Below, piece after piece: positions 53,256 through 60,777 of a stretch of DNA of 64,000 nt. The notes beneath the pieces were generated by a model. The model saw nothing but the letters and a program-made list of their open reading frames with translations. It was not told where the DNA came from and ran no database searches. The DNA is from Micromonospora purpureochromogenes (lineage in GTDB: Bacteria > Actinomycetota > Actinomycetes > Mycobacteriales > Micromonosporaceae): NCBI RefSeq assembly GCF_900091515.1, contig NZ_LT607410.1:1116001-1180000 (forward strand). The letters run 5' to 3'. Each line of letters opens with the position of its first letter. The first letter of the stretch is position 1. The position numbers and the translations under genes are program-made.

Positions 53256-53367
53256 GACCATGATGGTTACCGAGATCGGGTTCGTCAGCCTGCTGGTCGC
53301 GGGCCTCGGCGCGCTCGCCGGTGGCCTGGTCTACCTTGCCGTACGCATATCGAGAGGTAAGTGGTGA
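53254..53367 (+). CDS. 37-residue single-pass membrane microprotein
   Basis: Reads MTMMVTEIGFVSLLVAGLG then ALAGGLVYLAVRISRGKW, a single membrane helix (about residues 8-31) with a short basic tail. In-frame ATGs at 53254, 53260 and 53263; the TAGGAT -10 favours 53260 or 53263 as leaderless start (34-35 residues). Its stop overlaps the GTG of the nitrobindin gene, so the two are probably coupled. No function known. Confidence 0.72.
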   Translation: MTMMVTEIGFVSLLVAGLGALAGGLVYLAVRISRGKW

Positions 53368-53966
53368 GCGCGAACCCGTCGGACGAGAACCCGCTGCAGC
53401 CGCCGTGGCTGAACGCGCCGCCGGTCGAGGAGTACCCGTACGAGGAGAGCCACGACCTGCGGGTCGGCCCGAAGCTGCACCCGGCGCTCGACGCCCTGCT
53501 GCCGTACGTCGGGGTGTGGCGGGGCCGCGGCCGGGGTGGCTTCCCCACCATCGAGGACTTCGACTTCGCCCAGGAGATCCGGATCAGCCACGACGGCCGG
53601 CCGTTCCTGCTCTACGAGTCGCGGGCGTGGATCCTCGACGAGCAGAGCCGGCCGGTGCGGCCCGCCGGGCGTGAGGTCGGCTGGTGGCGTCCGGTGCTCG
53701 GCGGCGACCGGGCCACCGACGAGCTGGAGGCGCTGATGATGAGCCCCACCGGGATCATGGAGCTCTACATCGGCAAGCGCACCGGCACCCAGATCGAGTT
53801 CGCCACCGACGCGGTCGTGCGGACCTCCACCGCCAAAGAGGTCACGGCCGGTGCCCGACTCTTCGGCATCGTCGAGGGCGCGCTGCTCTACGCCCAGGAG
53901 ATGGCCGGCATGGGCCACCCCCTCTCGCCGCACCTCTCCGCCCGCCTCATCCGCGTGGCCGGCTGA
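53361..53966 (+). CDS. Nitrobindin family heme-binding beta-barrel protein (FABP-like)
   Basis: 201 residues (GTG 53361) or 200 (GTG 53364). After a Pro-rich N-terminus the nitrobindin signature VGVWRGRGRGGFPTIEDF appears, then YESRAWILDEQSRPVRPAGREVGWWRP, and a C-terminal HPLSPHLSARLIRV placed where the heme-binding His is found. Nitrobindins bind ferric heme and act on nitric oxide or peroxynitrite. It overlaps the membrane microprotein upstream. Confidence 0.9.
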   Translation: MVSANPSDENPLQPPWLNAPPVEEYPYEESHDLRVGPKLHPALDALLPYVGVWRGRGRGGFPTIEDFDFAQEIRISHDGRPFLLYESRAWILDEQSRPVRPAGREVGWWRPVLGGDRATDELEALMMSPTGIMELYIGKRTGTQIEFATDAVVRTSTAKEVTAGARLFGIVEGALLYAQEMAGMGHPLSPHLSARLIRVAG

Positions 53967-54009
53967 CCCACCCGCCGGCCTGCCCACCCCGGACCCCGCG
54001 GTAATCGAC

Positions 54010-54029
54010 AGCTCCGCCTTTCCGGAGCT
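54010..54029. terminator. Hairpin between convergent genes
   Basis: AGCTCCG-CCTTTC-CGGAGCT, 7-bp stem, between the nitrobindin and aminotransferase IV stops, followed by TCATGA. Confidence 0.5.
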
Positions 54030-54040
54030 TCATGATGGGG

Positions 54041-54889
54041 TCAGGGGACGGGGTGGGCCAGGAGGGCCTGGAGGGCCGGGGTGTGCGGAGAGGGCGGGAG
54101 GCGCGTGGCGTCGAGGCTGCGGAACTCCGCCAGGCCGCGCACCGACGAGGTGAACCAGACGCCGTCGGCCTCGACCAGCCGCCGCGGCGTGGCCATCCGC
54201 TCGGCGGCGGCGAAGCCCAGCTCCCCGGCGTGGGCGAGCAGCCAGGCGCAGGTGGCGCCGGGGAGGATGCCCGTCGCGGCGGCCGGGACGGTGCAGAGCG
54301 TGCCGCCCTCCAGCCAGACCACGTTCGCGCTCGGCCCCTCCAGCACGTACCCGTCCGTGGAGGTCCAGAGCGCGTCGTCCACGCCCTTGCGGGCGGCCCA
54401 GCGCCGCGCGGCGCTGCTCACCGCGTACGAGGTGGACTTGACGCCGGTGGGGAGCCAGCCCAGCTCCGGCCGGGCCGCCGCGGCCACGCCGAGGGGCAGG
54501 GTGGCCACGCCGACACCGTCGCGTCGGGCCCGGCGGGCGGACGGCGGGACCTCGCCCAGGGTGGCGTAGACGGTCGGCGGGCCGCCGCCCTCCGGGCCCC
54601 GGGTGCAGACCAGCCGCAGCGCGCCCTCCACCTCCGTCGGCCAGCCGGCGGTCACCCTCTCCAGCAGCTCGACCAGGGCGTCCTCGGCGGGCAGCGCCAG
54701 CTCCACGGCGGCGGCGCCGGCCCGCAGCCGGGCCAGGTGTGCCGCGCGCAGCCAGGGCCGCCCGCCCCGCAGGTGCATGGTCTCGAAGAGGCCGTCGCCG
54801 TGCAGCGCGCCGAGGTCGTCGCCGCGCAGCACCGGCTCCCCACCGGGTACGACGCCCCGGCCGAGTACGGCGACCCTGGTTGCCTCCAT
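54041..54889 (-). CDS. Class IV aminotransferase (aminodeoxychorismate lyase-like)
   Basis: 282 residues, PLP fold-type IV. The GDGLFETMHLRGGRPWLRAAHLARL region, GVKSTSYAVSSAARR with the PLP Lys, and DGYVLEGPSANVVWLEGGTLCTVP match PabC/Ilv-type enzymes. Aminodeoxychorismate lyase (p-aminobenzoate synthesis) is the best guess; no pabA or pabB is near, so a D-amino-acid or branched-chain role remains possible. TAGGCT is 8 nt before the ATG (leaderless). Confidence 0.84.
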   Translation of the reverse strand: MEATRVAVLGRGVVPGGEPVLRGDDLGALHGDGLFETMHLRGGRPWLRAAHLARLRAGAAAVELALPAEDALVELLERVTAGWPTEVEGALRLVCTRGPEGGGPPTVYATLGEVPPSARRARRDGVGVATLPLGVAAAARPELGWLPTGVKSTSYAVSSAARRWAARKGVDDALWTSTDGYVLEGPSANVVWLEGGTLCTVPAAATGILPGATCAWLLAHAGELGFAAAERMATPRRLVEADGVWFTSSVRGLAEFRSLDATRLPPSPHTPALQALLAHPVP

Positions 54890-54943
54890 GACCGTCGAGC
54901 CTAGACAGTGGCCGGGGCGCCGGGTCTCGATCGCCGGCCCGGG

Positions 54944-55393
54944 TCAACCCCGCGCGGCGGCCAGTTCGGCGTTGGCCCGCTCGGTGACCAGGGCCAGTAC
55001 GCGGGCGGTGACGGCCAGGTCGGCGGCGGGGATGTCCGCGTACACCCGGCCGGCGATGCCGGCGCTGATCTCGGCGACCCGGCGCTGCCGGGCCCGGCCG
55101 GCGTCGGTCAGGTCCACCCGGGCTTCGTCGGCGGGAAGCACCCGCACCAGGCCGGCCTCGGCCAACTCGGCGATCGTCGCCAGCGCCGCCGCCGCGCCGA
55201 TCTTCAAGGTGCTGGTCATCCGGTCGACCAGCCGGGAGCGGTCGAGCGTCCCGCCGGCGTTGGCGACGGCGTTGAGGGCCAGGGCCTGCGGGAAGGACGT
55301 GCCGGTCGGGGTCAGCTCGCGTTCGAGGACCGCGCGGGTGGCGTAGTGGGCCAGGCCGACGACCTGGCCGTTGAGGGTGGGAGTGGTCGACAT
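54944..55393 (-). CDS. MarR family transcriptional regulator
   Basis: 149 residues from ATG 55393, with AAGGAG upstream. A winged-helix MarR fold: SFPQALALNAVANAGGTLDRSRLVDRMTSTLKIGAAAALATIAELAEAGLVRVLPADEARVDLTDAGRARQRR, in parts, with a C-terminal dimerisation helix. It is divergent from a TetR regulator, and its promoter carries a perfect palindrome in the spacer, so it may regulate itself or be regulated by the TetR protein. Confidence 0.82.
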   Translation of the reverse strand: MSTTPTLNGQVVGLAHYATRAVLERELTPTGTSFPQALALNAVANAGGTLDRSRLVDRMTSTLKIGAAAALATIAELAEAGLVRVLPADEARVDLTDAGRARQRRVAEISAGIAGRVYADIPAADLAVTARVLALVTERANAELAAARG

Positions 55394-55432
55394 CGGTCGC
55401 TCCTTTGTTCGCTCCACGGCTTCGATACTCGG

Positions 55433-55462
55433 ATCATATTGAGACGCAGTCTCAATTGGCAA
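55433..55462 (-). promoter_or_regulatory. MarR-gene promoter with palindromic operator in the spacer
   Basis: Minus strand: -35 TTGCCA (55462-55457), 18-nt spacer, -10 TATGAT (55438-55433). The spacer region 55438-55456 is the perfect palindrome ATTGAGAC-GCA-GTCTCAAT, a typical TetR/MarR operator. A bound dimer would block RNA polymerase. Confidence 0.75.
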
Positions 55463-55518
55463 CAGGTTTCTAAGGGTGTCAGGTCTCTTTTCGGTCGGGA
55501 TGCGGCTAGATTGCGGCC

Positions 55519-56178
55519 ATGACCGCCGACTCCTCGACGTCCGACCGGGTCCTGCCGCTGCGGGAGCGCAAGAAGCTGCGAACCCGGCGGGCGCTCGCCG
55601 ACGCCGCGCTGCGCATGTTCACCGAGCGGGGCTTCGAGGCCACCACGGTGGAGGAGCTGGTCGACGCGGTGGAGGTGTCCCGCAGCAGCTTCTTCCGGAT
55701 CTTCCCGGCCAAGGAGGCCGCCGCCATCGAGGCGGAGGCGGAGCTCTGGTCGGCCTACCTGGCCGCCCTCGAGCGGCGCGCCCTGTCCGGCCTCGTGCTC
55801 ACCCAGCTGAGCGGCCTGCTGGGCGAGGTGGTCACCGGGCTCGGGGCCGACTGGGCGGAGCGCTACGTCGCCACCCGGCGGCTCGTACTGACCTCGCCCG
55901 CCCTGCTGGCCTACGCCGCCCACTATCGCGCCGAGGTCGAGCAGCGGATCACCGACCGGCTGGCCGGCAAGCTCGCGCTGCCTCCCGGGGACCTCCGGCC
56001 CCAGGTCCTCGCCGAGGTCACCACCACCGCCTGGCGCCTGGCCGCCCGGGCCTGGGTGCACGGCGGCGGCCAGGGCGGGCTGCCGACCCTCGTCGAGCGG
56101 GTCGCGCACGCCTTCCGGGCCATCCCGGCGAGCCTGGAGCTTTCCGCGCCGGAACGACCCGCCGGCGCCGAACTATGA
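55519..56178 (+). CDS. TetR family transcriptional regulator
   Basis: 219 residues. An N-terminal TetR HTH: LRERKKLRTRRALADAALRMFTERGFEATTVEELVDAVEVSRSSFFRIFPAKEAA. The rest is an all-helical ligand domain of unknown specificity. TAGATT is 6 nt before the ATG (leaderless). It is divergent from the MarR gene and shares a 125-bp control region with the palindrome; it is a candidate for binding that palindrome. Confidence 0.88.
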   Translation: MTADSSTSDRVLPLRERKKLRTRRALADAALRMFTERGFEATTVEELVDAVEVSRSSFFRIFPAKEAAAIEAEAELWSAYLAALERRALSGLVLTQLSGLLGEVVTGLGADWAERYVATRRLVLTSPALLAYAAHYRAEVEQRITDRLAGKLALPPGDLRPQVLAEVTTTAWRLAARAWVHGGGQGGLPTLVERVAHAFRAIPASLELSAPERPAGAEL

Positions 56179-56179
56179 T
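56174..56179 (+). promoter_or_regulatory. -10 of leaderless fur, inside the tetR stop
   Basis: TATGAT 6 nt before GTG 56186, overlapping the TGA stop of the TetR gene (56176-56178). Confidence 0.65.
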
Positions 56180-56185
56180 CGGACG

Positions 56186-56614
56186 GTGTCCGAATCCTCG
56201 CTCGCGGAAATGCTCCGCTCCCGTGGGCTGCGGCTGACGGCGCAGCGGCAGCTGGTGCTCCAGGCCGTGCTGGACCTGGGGCACGCCACGCCGGAGCAGG
56301 TGCACACGGCGGTCCGGGAGGTCGCCGCGGGCGTCAACATCACCACCATCTACCGGACCCTGGAGCTGCTGGAGCGGCTCGGGCTGGTGACCCACACCCA
56401 CCTGTCGCACGGGTCGCCGACCTACCACGCGGCGGGTGAGCACCAGCACGTCCACCTGGTCTGCCGCGAGTGCGGGGCGATCGACGAGATGGATCCCGAG
56501 CTGCTCCGTCCCCTCGCCGACCAGCTCGTGGCCGAGCGCGGGTTCCGGGTCGACATCGGGCACGTGGCGCTCTTCGGCGTCTGCGGCCACTGCGAGGACG
56601 GGGAACCGAAATGA
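56186..56614 (+). CDS. Fur family metalloregulator
   Basis: 142 residues. Winged helix GLRLTAQRQLVLQAVLDLGHATPEQVHTAVREVAAGVNITTIYRTLELLERLGLV in parts, then the metal-binding HAAGEHQHVHLVCRECG and two CxxC motifs (CREC and CGHC) for structural zinc. It could sense iron, zinc, nickel or peroxide; the sequence alone does not decide. Its stop overlaps the ygfZ start (ATGA), so the two are coupled. Confidence 0.88.
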   Translation: MSESSLAEMLRSRGLRLTAQRQLVLQAVLDLGHATPEQVHTAVREVAAGVNITTIYRTLELLERLGLVTHTHLSHGSPTYHAAGEHQHVHLVCRECGAIDEMDPELLRPLADQLVAERGFRVDIGHVALFGVCGHCEDGEPK

Positions 56615-57723
56615 TCGACATCGCGGGAGCGGTGGCCGTCGAGGCCATCGACGAGGCCAGTCGCGACCAGCCGGAGCCGGCGCACCGCGCCGCCGGGGTC
56701 CGGGGCGTCGCCGCGCACTACGGGGACCCGATGCGCGAGCAGCGGACCCTGGCCACCGGGGTCGGCCTGGTCGACCGGTCGCACCGCGGGGTGGTCGCGG
56801 TGCCCGGCGAGGAGCGGATCGGCTGGCTGCACACGCTGACCAGCCAGCACCTCAACGCGCTGAAGCCCTGGCAGGGCACCGAGCTGCTGGTGCTCAGCCC
56901 GCACGGGCACGTGGAGCAGCACGCGATGGTCGCCGACGACGGCGAGACCACCTGGCTCGACACCGAGCCGGGCGCCACCGAGGGGCTGCTGTCGTACCTG
57001 GAGAAGATGCGGTTCTTCAGCCGGGTCGAGCCGCGCGACGCCACCGCCGACCACGCGCTGCTCTCGCTGGTCGGTCCGGAGGCGGTCGCGGCCGTCGCGG
57101 CGCTCGGCGTCACCGGGCTGGGCGACCCCGACGTGGTCGCGGTGCCGGGTCCGAAGTTCCGCTCCGACGAACTGCCGTCCCGACCCACCGTCGTGTACGA
57201 CGTGCGGCCGCTGCCCGTCGGCGGCTGGGCCCGCCGGGGCCCGCTCGGCGTGGACCTGCTGGTGCCCCGGCCCGCCATGGACCAGGTCGTGGCCGAGCTG
57301 CGCGGCAACGGGGTGCCGGTGGCCGGGCTGTGGGCGTACGAGGCGGTGCGGGCGGCCGCCCGGCTGCCCCGGGTGGGGGTGGACACCGACCACCGGACCA
57401 TTCCCGCCGAGGTGGGTCTGATCGCCCCGGCGGTGCACCTGAACAAGGGCTGCTACCGGGGGCAGGAGACGGTGGCCCGGGTGCACAACCTGGGCAAGCC
57501 GCCCCGCCGGCTCGTACTGCTGCACCTGGACGGGGTGACCACCGACCAGCCGCCGGCCGCCGGCACGCCGGTGATCCTGGACGGCCGGCCGGTCGGCTTC
57601 GTCGGCACCGCCGTGCACCACTACGAGCTGGGGCAGGTCGCCCTCGCCGTGGTCAAGCGCAACGTCGGCGACGACGCCCGCCTGCTGGTGGGGGAGACCG
57701 CCGCGGCGATCGACCGGGAGTAA
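56611..57723 (+). CDS. ygfZ: Folate-binding protein YgfZ
   Basis: 370 residues of the GcvT-like fold. The diagnostic K-G-C-Y-x-G-Q-E motif is present as NKGCYRGQETVARVHNLGKPPRRL. The N-terminal half has RTLATGVGLVDRSHRGVVAVPGEERIGWLHTLTSQHL. YgfZ uses tetrahydrofolate to help assemble or repair Fe-S clusters. It overlaps the Fur regulator by 4 nt, suggesting that metal status controls it. Confidence 0.92.
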   Translation: MIDIAGAVAVEAIDEASRDQPEPAHRAAGVRGVAAHYGDPMREQRTLATGVGLVDRSHRGVVAVPGEERIGWLHTLTSQHLNALKPWQGTELLVLSPHGHVEQHAMVADDGETTWLDTEPGATEGLLSYLEKMRFFSRVEPRDATADHALLSLVGPEAVAAVAALGVTGLGDPDVVAVPGPKFRSDELPSRPTVVYDVRPLPVGGWARRGPLGVDLLVPRPAMDQVVAELRGNGVPVAGLWAYEAVRAAARLPRVGVDTDHRTIPAEVGLIAPAVHLNKGCYRGQETVARVHNLGKPPRRLVLLHLDGVTTDQPPAAGTPVILDGRPVGFVGTAVHHYELGQVALAVVKRNVGDDARLLVGETAAAIDRE

Positions 57724-57799
57724 GGGTGCCGGGCCTGCGCCCGCATTGCAGGAAGTCTTCCTTCCCGCCGGGCGTGGTCCCGCCATTCTTCCGTCGTTC

Positions 57800-57826
57800 C
57801 CGGCTCCGGCCGTCGACCGGAGCCGG
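57800..57826 (+). terminator. Hairpin terminator after ygfZ
   Basis: CCGGCTCCGG (57800-57809) pairs perfectly with CCGGAGCCGG (57817-57826), loop of 7 nt. Confidence 0.6.
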
Positions 57827-57848
57827 TCGGGGCGGCTAGGATCCCGGC

Positions 57849-58676
57849 ATGAGTACAGGGACGTTGATCACGGTTGCCCCCACCGGCGCGGAGTCGGCCA
57901 AGGCGGAGGTGCCGGCGCTGCCGGTGACCCTCGACGAGCTGCTGCTGACCGCCAAGGAGTGCGAGGCGCTCGGCGCCGCCGTGATCCACGTCCACATCCG
58001 TGACGACGAGGCGCGGCCGACCCTGGACCAGGGCCGGCTGCGGGACACCGTGGCGGCGCTGCGGGAGAGCACCGACCTGATCGTGCAGGTCTCCTCCGGC
58101 GGCGCGGTGACCGACCCGGAGTCCGCCCGGCTCGCCGTGCTCGACGCCGGGCCGGACATGGCCTCCTGCACCATGGGCACGCTCAACTTCGGCGACGACG
58201 TCTTCCTCAACCGGTGGGAGTTCATCGTCGACCTGCATACCCGGATGCAGGAGCGCGGCATCGTCCCCGAGTACGAGATCTTCGACCTGGGCCACCTCAC
58301 CGCCCTGCAGCGGCTGCTCGGCAAGTACGGGCTGCCGCACGGCGGCCACGTGCACGTCGACTTCGTGATGGGCGTGCCGGGCGGCATGCCGGGCACCACC
58401 CAGGCGCTGGTCGCCGCCCACCAGGCGCTGCGTGACCTGCCGGAGGGCACCACCTTCTCGGCCACCGGCATCGGGCGCAGCACCATCCCGGTGCTGCTGG
58501 CCTCGCTCTCGGCCGGCGGTCACCTGCGGGTCGGCATGGAGGACACGGTCACCTACGCGAAGGGCCAGCCGGTGGAGTCCAACATGCAGCTGGTCGCCCG
58601 GGCGGTCGGTTTCGCCCAGCTCGCCCAGCGTCCGCCGCTGACCACCGCCGAGGCCCGTACGCTGCTCGGCCTGTAA
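57849..58676 (+). CDS. 3-keto-5-aminohexanoate cleavage protein (BKACE)
   Basis: 275 residues, TIM barrel. BKACE signatures: ITVAPTGAESAK at the start, VIHVHIRDDEARPTLD with the metal His pair, VQVSSGGAV and GHVHVDFVMGVPGGMPG. These enzymes condense or cleave beta-keto acids with acetyl-CoA, and substrates vary widely. No lysine-fermentation genes are near, so another beta-keto acid is likely. TAGGAT is 6 nt before the ATG (leaderless). Confidence 0.9.
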   Translation: MSTGTLITVAPTGAESAKAEVPALPVTLDELLLTAKECEALGAAVIHVHIRDDEARPTLDQGRLRDTVAALRESTDLIVQVSSGGAVTDPESARLAVLDAGPDMASCTMGTLNFGDDVFLNRWEFIVDLHTRMQERGIVPEYEIFDLGHLTALQRLLGKYGLPHGGHVHVDFVMGVPGGMPGTTQALVAAHQALRDLPEGTTFSATGIGRSTIPVLLASLSAGGHLRVGMEDTVTYAKGQPVESNMQLVARAVGFAQLAQRPPLTTAEARTLLGL

Positions 58677-58711
58677 GGCCGGCCCCGCCGCCCACCCCTG
58701 TACGACCACCG

Positions 58712-58757
58712 CCGACGTCCCTGGTCACCCGGCTGCCGAGCCCTGCGGGGACGTCGG
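58712..58757. repeat. Inverted repeat upstream of the asparaginase gene
   Basis: CCGACGTCCC (58712-58721) and GGGACGTCGG (58748-58757) flank 26 nt and end exactly at the -10 TACCGT (58758-58763). Terminator or operator. Confidence 0.5.
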
Positions 58758-58770
58758 TACCGTCCACTCC

Positions 58771-59730
58771 GTGGGAAAGACGTACGAGGGCGGCGTGCCG
58801 CTCGCCGAGGTGGTCCGGTCCGGTTTCGTGGAGGGCGTGCACCGCGGCTCGGTGGTGGTGCTCGACGCCGGTGGCGCACCGGTGGCCGGGGCGGGGGACG
58901 TCACCTCGCCGATCTTCCCGCGCTCGGCGAGCAAGCCGATGCAGGCGATCGGGATGCTGCGCGCCGGCCTACCGCTGACCGACCCGGCCGACGTGGCGCT
59001 GGTCTCCGCCAGCCATGCCGGCGAGGAGTTCCACCTGGCCCGGGTGGAGGCGCTGCTGGCCCGGGCCGGGCTGGACGGCTCGGCCCTGCACTGCCCACCC
59101 GACCTGCCCGTCGGTGAGGCGGCCCGGGAGGCGGTGCTGCGCGCCGGCGGCGGGCCGACCCGGGTGCAGATGAACTGCTCCGGCAAGCACAGCGGGATGC
59201 TGCTGACCTGCGTGGCGGCCGGCTGGCCGCTGGACGGCTACTGGCGGCCGGAGCACCCCCTGCAGCAGCGGCTGACCGCCACCATCGAGGAGTTCACCGG
59301 CGAGGAGGTGGCGGCCGTCGGGGTGGACGGCTGCGGCGCGCCGGTGCTCGCCGTCTCGCTGACCGGGCTGGCCGGGGCGTACCTGCGGCTGGTCTCCGCC
59401 GAGCCGGGGTCGGTGGAGCGGACCGTGTCCGACGCGATGCGGGCGTACCCGGAGCTGGTCGGCGGGACCGGGGCCGAGGACACCCGGCTGATGCGGGGCG
59501 TACCCGGGGCGTTGGCCAAGGTGGGCGCGGAGGGCGTGATCGCCGCGGCCGTGCCCGGCGTGGGCGCGGTCGCCCTCAAGATCGATGACGGCGCCGGTCG
59601 GGCCCGGATGCCGGTGCTGGTCTCGGCGCTGCGCCGGCTCGGCGTCGACGCCCCGGTGCTGACCGAGTACGCCGAGCTGCCGCTGCTCGGCGGCGGCCTG
59701 CCGGTCGGGGTCGTGCGGGCCGCCTGGTAA
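58771..59730 (+). CDS. L-asparaginase II family protein
   Basis: 319 residues from GTG 58771. It matches the COG4448 asparaginase family: VRSGFVEGVHRGSVVVLDAGG, PRSASKPMQAIGML, SASHAGEEFHLARVEALL, MNCSGKHSGMLLTCVAAGWP and DGCGAPVLAVSLTGLA. It hydrolyses asparagine to aspartate and ammonia and is a serine-beta-lactamase-like fold, distinct from AnsA/AnsB. TACCGT is 7 nt before the GTG (leaderless). Confidence 0.9.
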   Translation: MGKTYEGGVPLAEVVRSGFVEGVHRGSVVVLDAGGAPVAGAGDVTSPIFPRSASKPMQAIGMLRAGLPLTDPADVALVSASHAGEEFHLARVEALLARAGLDGSALHCPPDLPVGEAAREAVLRAGGGPTRVQMNCSGKHSGMLLTCVAAGWPLDGYWRPEHPLQQRLTATIEEFTGEEVAAVGVDGCGAPVLAVSLTGLAGAYLRLVSAEPGSVERTVSDAMRAYPELVGGTGAEDTRLMRGVPGALAKVGAEGVIAAAVPGVGAVALKIDDGAGRARMPVLVSALRRLGVDAPVLTEYAELPLLGGGLPVGVVRAAW

Positions 59731-59742
59731 AGCCGGTCCGTG

Positions 59743-59763
59743 CCCCGCCGCCTGACGGCGGGG
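59743..59763. terminator. Hairpin after the asparaginase gene
   Basis: CCCCGCCG-CCTGA-CGGCGGGG, 8-bp stem, 13 nt past the stop. The rest of the convergent spacer to 59868 shows nothing else. Confidence 0.55.
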
Positions 59764-59868
59764 TGCGCGTCGCGGCCCGGACCTTTGCTGAGGGACCCGC
59801 TGCGGCGTTCGCGCGGACCCGCCGTCCGGACAGCCCGCGGGCGGCCCGTGCGGCCGGGTCGGGCACGC

Positions 59869-60666
59869 TCAGCGCAGGAAGTCGCGCAGGGCGGCGTCGA
59901 CCGCCTCGGGGCGCTCCAGCGGCAGCAGGTGGGCGGCGTCCGGCACGTCGGGCAGGCGCACCGCGCCGGGCACCTCGGCCGCGATCCGGTCGGCGAGCCG
60001 GGAGATGTCCGGGACGTCGGCCGCGCCGGCGGTGACCAGCACCGGCAGCCGCAGCTCACCGAGGCGCTCGATCGCCGGCGGGTCGAGGTCGTCGACCTCC
60101 ACCGCGCTGAGCGCCTGCTCGGCGGCGAGCGCCCGCTGGTCCATCTCCTCGGCGAAGGCGACCAGGCCGGGGTCGACGTCCTCCGGGCGGCGGCCGGGGC
60201 CGACCACCCAGAACCGCACCTCGCCGGCGGCGCTCGCCGCGAAGTCCTCCGGGTCCACCTCGCCGACCAGCGTCTCCCAGAGCTGCTCGGCCTCCTCGGA
60301 CCACTGGTTGCCGGCGACGGCCGAGCCGAAGAGCGCGAGGGCGGAGACCCGTTTCGGGTGCGCCAGCGCGGTGTCGATCGCCACCGCCCCGCCGAACGAG
60401 CAGCCCACCAGGGCGGCCCGGTCGATGCCCAGCGCGTCCAGCACCGCGACCACGTCGTCGTGGTGGGCGAAGGACGCCGGCGGCAGCTCCGAGTCGCCGT
60501 AGCCGCGCAGGTCCAGCGCGATCACCCGGTGCCGTTCGGCGAGAGCGGGCGCCAGGTGCCGCCACATCCGCCGGTCCGCGATGCCGGCGTGCAGCAGGAG
60601 CACGGGGCTGCCGCTGCCCAGGTCGTCGTAGGCGAGCCGGGCACCGTTGATGTCGATCATCGTCAC
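59869..60666 (-). CDS. Alpha/beta hydrolase
   Basis: 265 residues. HxG region VLLLHAGIADRRMW, nucleophile elbow VGCSFGGAVAID (Ser in G-C-S-F-G), acid in LPVLVTAGAADVPD and a C-terminal His in DAAHLLPLERPE. It is a single-domain esterase/lactonase-like enzyme; the substrate is unknown. Promoter TTGCAA-N17-TAGCTT (60701-60673) lies 6 nt before GTG 60666; the in-frame ATG 60660 is the alternative start. Confidence 0.87.
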   Translation of the reverse strand: MTMIDINGARLAYDDLGSGSPVLLLHAGIADRRMWRHLAPALAERHRVIALDLRGYGDSELPPASFAHHDDVVAVLDALGIDRAALVGCSFGGAVAIDTALAHPKRVSALALFGSAVAGNQWSEEAEQLWETLVGEVDPEDFAASAAGEVRFWVVGPGRRPEDVDPGLVAFAEEMDQRALAAEQALSAVEVDDLDPPAIERLGELRLPVLVTAGAADVPDISRLADRIAAEVPGAVRLPDVPDAAHLLPLERPEAVDAALRDFLR

Positions 60667-60718
60667 GCGTGCAAGCTACGCAGCGAACATGGGGTTTGCA
60701 ACCGCCTATTGTTACCTC

Positions 60719-60770
60719 GCTAACTGTGGCTAGCGTTTTGCTTGCTCTAGTTAGCACCGCGGACTAGCGT
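60719..60770 (+). promoter_or_regulatory. Promoter and repeat cluster of the XRE gene
   Basis: TTGCTC (60742-60747), 17-nt spacer, TAGCGT (60765-60770). CTAGCG occurs at 60730 and 60764 (34 bp apart), and GCTAAC/GTTAGC form inverted arms (60719-60724 and 60750-60755). Likely autoregulatory sites. Confidence 0.6.
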
Positions 60771-60777
60771 AGGGCCC

